DNA of 64,000 bases, from the NCBI GenBank assembly GCA_017591395.1, contig WEDG01005181.1, forward strand, positions 1 through 64,000, written 5' to 3'. Of the stretch, positions 60,385-64,000 are shown in pieces. This DNA is from Schistocephalus solidus. Taxonomy: Eukaryota > Platyhelminthes > Cestoda > Diphyllobothriidea > Diphyllobothriidae. The notes under the pieces were generated by a model, which was not told the DNA's origin, searched no databases, and saw only the letters and a program-made list of their open reading frames with translations. How positions within the stretch are numbered: the first letter of the stretch is position 1; each line of letters begins with the position of its first letter. Both the position numbers and the translations under genes were made by a program.

Positions 60385-60765
60385 TTAGAATTTAAATCTA
60401 GTAAGCACCTGGAAGGCACTGTCGAAACATACATAAGTATCGAAATAAAATTATGACAATCTGTGCAGATACAATGTAAAAATATTTAGTAATGTAGGCA
60501 GAACTTGTCCTGTTAGGGAAAAAGTTACCGATGTTTTGAAATTAATTGAAAACTAGAAAAAAGAGGGAAAAATCTCCTACCTTCAAAATGTAGACAGAGT
60601 TCAATAGGCCTCCATTTTCGAATAGAGGGTAGGAGCAAAAGTGCTTCGGAAAATAGTTAAGGGAGTATAGTAGGCTAATACTGCAGTAGCATTTCAGAAT
60701 GAGATAATGAAACGTCGATATGGTTCGTTATTGATCACTAAGGCGCATGAAACAATGTCTCGCGA
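60385..60765 (-). mobile_element. LINE-B fragment B8, 3' end
   Basis: Minus-strand B 3' UTR: tail at 60388-60400 (TTTAAATTCTAAAAAG on its sense strand), GTGCTTACTAGATT, hairpin, and the upstream UTR to 60765 (compare 39014-39410). No coding part. Among the most diverged B copies here. Confidence 0.7.
60564..60645 (-). other. U-rich internal-loop hairpin, LINE-B8 (loop decayed)
   Basis: Sense: AAGCAC, UUUUG, CUCCUACCCUC ... GAAGGUAGGAG, AUUUUUCCC. The upper stem is fully paired over 8 bp, but both U runs are interrupted and the lower stem is lost. A useful decayed comparison for younger copies. Confidence 0.45.
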
Positions 60766-61730
60766 ACATAACTGAATTATAACCAAGGTAGCTGACAAAC
60801 GTGAAATAGTTATTAAGAGGTAGTGGTAGGTTAGATAGAAGATTGACACAGAGTCGGGTCTGCAGAGGCGTCCAAAGGGCCAAACGGTTTTGAGGAGATT
60901 GAGGTACGCGTAACTTAGTAGAACGAAATAGAAACTGATTTGGTAAATCCAAAATACCCGTCAAACCTTGGCCAACCGGCCGTTGCACGTAATCCAATTT
61001 CCAAAATTAAAAAAGTTATTACAGAAAGGTCACCCCCCAACGCTCCAGCATCCACAATAAAGACGCAAAATTTCCATACCAATTTTCACAAATCAACAAC
61101 TTTGCAGGCTCGACAATTACTTAAACCTACTCATAATGTTGACAGTTTTACAAAACAATAAGTTCTATTTTCCAATCAAGTTATCTTCCATATTATGCAA
61201 AAATTCCTAAAACGCCTATTTTTAGACCTTTTTTATATTTTTACAGCTCTAGAAAATATCCCTCCTCTCCATGCATACCACCCAAATAAGTTTCTCAACA
61301 ATAGTCCTAATTCAGTTAACAATAAAAGCTGAGCAATTTTCCGACTGCAGCAATTTTTCTTTCCGCCTTCTCCTTCGTCCCTGCAGTTTACTTCTGCACC
61401 ACCAAGAAACGCCCCATGGATGCCTTTTTAGGCCTTATTGGTTCAATTCATGCTCCTTTAGTGCCCAACCAGCGTGTTCTAGAAAATATCTCTCGATGTG
61501 GAACCGAAAGGCAATTTTTAAGGAGCAAAACGCTTTTCTTAAGCCAATGGCAGTATGAACTTCGAACTCGTTATCAAGCGAGACGGTTACAAACGACGCC
61601 ACTTCTGATTTAAAAAAGAAGGTTTGATCTAATAATATTTGAAAAACACGACTCTTACAATAGAAATTCTTAAAGCCAGCTTTGTAAAATATTTCTGGTT
61701 CCATTTTTCTTTCACACTGTTTCGCATTAA
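60766..61730. other. unassigned region with several short frames
   Basis: Open stretches exist on both strands (60728-60997 minus; 60940-61161 plus, Lys/Pro/Thr-rich; 61435-61704 minus, LDNEFEVHTAIGLRKAFCSL) but none matches another copy in the window or a family I recognise. It may be degraded LINE ORF1 or host intergenic DNA. No RNA gene seen. Confidence 0.3.
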
Positions 61731-61968
61731 GTCATTTCATGTCACTTTATTGAGGGAATTATGCTTTCGCCGTTGAGCTCCCTATTCACATGCAAAAATG
61801 TAAATAGTACAAACGTTTACAGTGATAAATCCGACAAATAAAAATGTAGGGTTATCGATATTTTTGGGCCAGGCATAAGCTGCCACTACTGACACAAGCT
61901 TCATTATATGTACAATAGTTTCTCAGCAAATGCCTATCTAGTTTGAATTTAAATGTGTCAACAGTTTC

Positions 61969-62403
61969 TTAAAGGACCACCTCGTCAGGGAGTCCGTTCC
62001 ATGCTCCAACGACCCTCTGTGAAAAGGCGTTCCGACAGACTTCCGTGTGGACAAACTTCCTCTGCAGTTTAAATGGATGACCCCGCAGATGTTCCTTCCT
62101 AGCCAATTCGAAGAAGTCAGTTAATTCTAGGGCACACTCGCGGCCTCTGACAATCCGGTAGGTTTGGATGAGGTCACCGCGTAGTTGCCTGTACTTTAGA
62201 GGAAACAAATCAAGTTCAACCAGTCTGGCTTGGTAGGGCAGATGACTAAGATTCTTGACCATCTTCGTAGCTCTCACGTGCACTCGTTCCAGCTGTAGAT
62301 CATCCTTCTTAAACCATGGATGCCAGACCTGAATAGCATATTCCAAGTGAGATCGAACAAATACCCCGTAGGTTTTTCGGACAAGTTCCTTATCAATCTG
62401 CAC
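61969..62403 (-). pseudogene. LINE-D6 RT thumb/C-terminal domain
   Basis: Open for 144 codons: NKELVRKTYGVFVRSHLEYA-type start (IDKELVRK), IQVWHPWFKKDDLQLERVHV, LFPLKYRQLRGDLIQTYRIV, HLRGHPFKLQRKFVHTEV, RVVGAWNGLPDEVVL, then a stop at 61969 that truncates the last 40 residues seen in D5. Confidence 0.75.
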
Positions 62404-62565
62404 AAATCCACGTCTGAGCGCAAATAAGACCTGTGTAGCGCGTTAAGCTGCCTTTAAACACTGTGAAGATGATTTAAGTGAGGAGTTTATTAGAACAGCG
62501 GGGTCCTTCTGTTCCTCATTAATTGAAAGGGGCTGCCCATTGAGAATGTATTGGTAGGAATCATC

Positions 62566-62916
62566 CTACTCACTGGTCCTTCTGGTACGCAGTCTTAGAA
62601 CCACACACTTCCCAACGTTAAAATTTAAGAGCCAAAGAGCAGACCAGCTGCTAAGACGGTTGATATCCTCTTGAAGTGCGTGCCTTTCGGAATCAGGTCT
62701 GATGACCCTCCAAAATTTAACATCATCTGCAAACATGATGGCGCTGCAATCCAGGTAGTCGACACAGTCGTTGATGTACACTAAGAAGAATAACGACCCT
62801 AATACCGAGCCTTGGGGGACACCACTTAGAACCGGAGTAGGTGTTGACTTCGATGTATCGACGCACACAGTTTGCAATCTACCTGTAAGAAAGGCTGCGA
62901 TCCATGTCAGCAGCAT
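62566..62916 (-). pseudogene. LINE-D6 RT palm with intact FADD
   Basis: Open for 116 codons: MLLTWIAAFLTGRLQTVCVD, VLSGVPQGSVLGSLFFLVYI, NDCVDYLDCSAIMFADDVKF, LSSWSALWLLNFNVGKCVVL, RLRTRRTSE. Motifs B and C are intact. The orphan island at 26869-26967 derives from this part of a sister copy. Ends at a stop just before the thumb. Confidence 0.8.
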
Positions 62917-63145
62917 TCCTCTTATGCCAATTTCAGATAATTTGTAGATGAGACGTTTGTATGGGACACTGTCAAACGCCTTCTTGAAATCAGTGTATAT
63001 GACATCAATCCTACCATATTTGTCCAGTGCATGAGTCCACTGCTCTGTGGAGAGTTAAACTGGAAAGACAGGAGCAATTCTGTCTGAAGCCATGCTGGAG
63101 ATCTGAGAGTAATTGGTTTTCCTCAAGGAACTTCATGGTTGCTTT

Positions 63146-63785
63146 CTAGATTATTGATTCCATTATTTTACAGCAAATGGAGGTTAGGTTGACAGGCCGA
63201 TAATTGTTGACATTAGATCGAGCACCACTCTTGTATATGGGGTATATATTTGCTGTCTTACATTCGGATGGCAGTTTCCCTGATTCAAATGACGAATTAA
63301 ATATATGCGCTAGTGGTTTGGACAGTTCGCTGGCCAGTTCTTTCAAGAACTTGGCCGGCAAATCGCCCGGACCAGATGACTTCGCTTCTTTCAGATTTCG
63401 CAGTTCTCGTTCCACGAGAAGTTCCTGGAAGAGTATATATTCAAGCACTGGACCGGCGTCTATAACAACACTGTTGACGTGGTCAAGCTGAAGTTCCGGT
63501 TCCAAAGTGAATACCGAGGCAAAAAACCGACCTAAGTGCTCGGCTTTGTCGCAATTTTCAATGACTTCAACACCATTCCCATCCATGAGTACTGCTACTG
63601 GGTCCTTGTTTTTTTAATTGACTATTGATATAATGGAATAAAATTTTTGGTTTATATTCAGCCTGTTGAATAATTCTTGATTCATAGTTCTTCCTTGCCT
63701 GACGAATCATTCTTTTACAGCGTTTCTTTGATGAGGAAATTCTTTGAGATGCTCTGCTGACCCTGTTTCCCTGAATACCTTCCAT
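63146..63785 (-). pseudogene. LINE-D6 linker and RT fingers
   Basis: 63567-63785: KKRCKRMIRQARKNYESRII, EYKPKILFHYINSQLKKQG. 63146-63586: AEHLGRFFASVFTLEPEL, LRNLKEAKSSGPGDLPAKFL, CKTANIYPIYKSGARSNVNN, YRPVNLTSICCKIMESII. The two overlap in different frames near 63570. Motif A (TDFKKAFDSVPYKRL, about 62960-62990) is in a further frame. Confidence 0.75.
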
Positions 63786-64000
63786 GTTTTATTCTTCTTC
63801 TTTAACTGCCTGTTAAGTTCTATTGTTAACCAGGCGGGGCGACTAGTCCTTTTTGCACCTTCACTGGACAAAACTGTTCAATCAGATCAAGTGAGACTGT
63901 CTTAAATGATCGCCAGTCATCCCCTGGATTCCCTTTAAACAAACAATCCCATCTCATAGACATCAGTTCTTTCCTCATCGCGTTAAAATCAGCCTTCCAT

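Larger units (their letters stand above)
61731..64000 (-). mobile_element. LINE-D copy D6, running off the right end
   Basis: The minus strand enters from beyond 64000 and covers linker, RT, thumb and 3' UTR to the tail (CAATAAAGTGACATGAAATG on the sense strand, about 61765-61731). It is the most complete D polymerase here. Thumb text resembles that of 16563-17114 at a clear distance. Frameshifts near 63100, 62940 and 62500. Confidence 0.8.

Noticed and set aside
1..64000. CRISPR arrays, operons, ribosome-binding sites, rRNA genes, host exons
   Set aside because: None seen. The sequence has eukaryotic retroelement content throughout, and no frame outside the elements shows recognisable host protein text.

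Overview
The window looks like intergenic, repeat-packed nuclear DNA of a metazoan. I recognise no host protein-coding gene in it. Almost every readable protein stretch is a broken non-LTR (LINE, CR1/Jockey-like) endonuclease, reverse transcriptase (RT) or ORF1, and there is one degenerate Ty3/gypsy LTR retrotransposon. The gypsy element has the CsRn1-type Gag knuckle (C-x2-H-x9-C-x3-C), and the LINEs resemble CR1-like elements of parasitic flatworms. A platyhelminth (trematode or cestode) is my best guess, at moderate to low confidence. Family letters A to E are mine.

LINE families. A: Pro-rich leader, APE endonuclease (EN) and RT, with a (TTA)n or (TAAA)n 3' tail; one near-complete copy at 45.5-49.8 kb. 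B: tRNA-like head, long 5' region, ORF1, EN and RT; ends in a TTCTAAA-type tail. C: ORF1 homologous to that of B, EN and RT, with a (TTTA)n tail; the commonest family. D: coiled-coil plus RRM-like ORF1, EN and RT, with a short 3' UTR ending in AAGTGACTT-like repeats. E: a noncoding repeat of about 1 kb ending in (TAT)n.

Layout. 0-4.8 kb B1(+); 4.8-5.3 A fragment(-); 5.3-6.7 B2(+); 6.7-8.9 D2(+); 8.9-11.2 C2(-); 11.2-13.9 D3(+) interrupted by A4(-); 13.9-15.8 B3(-); 15.9-17.8 E1 interrupted by a D copy; 18.2-23.4 gypsy(-) with remains of a second tandem copy to 23.55; 23.6-24.6 E2; 24.6-26.9 C3(-); 27.0-32.2 C1(+) interrupted by A2(+); 32.2-33.1 D5(+); 33.1-33.5 C6(-); 33.5-33.8 A3(+); 34.1-37.1 C4(-); 37.2-41.5 C7(+) interrupted by B4(-); 41.5-45.3 C8(-) interrupted by A6(-); 45.5-49.8 A1(-); 49.8-51.2 B6(-); 51.2-54.6 D1(+); 54.6-57.7 C5(-) interrupted by B5(+); 57.7-59.0 D4(+); 59.4-60.8 ORF1, tRNA-like and B pieces; 61.7-64.0 D6(-), running off the end.

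Most striking signal. The 3' UTRs of families A, B, C and E carry, always in sense orientation, a hairpin whose two arms each contain a run of 5-9 U between a short lower stem and a longer upper stem. I count 16 copies. Stem sequences differ between families but pairing is kept, with one clean compensatory change inside family B. This is the architecture of ENE RNA-stability elements, which clamp a poly(A) tail in a U.A-U triple helix. Family D lacks it. If real, it is an RNA-protection module shared by several flatworm-type LINE families and by a noncoding repeat. This is inferred from reading the sequence; no folding program was run.
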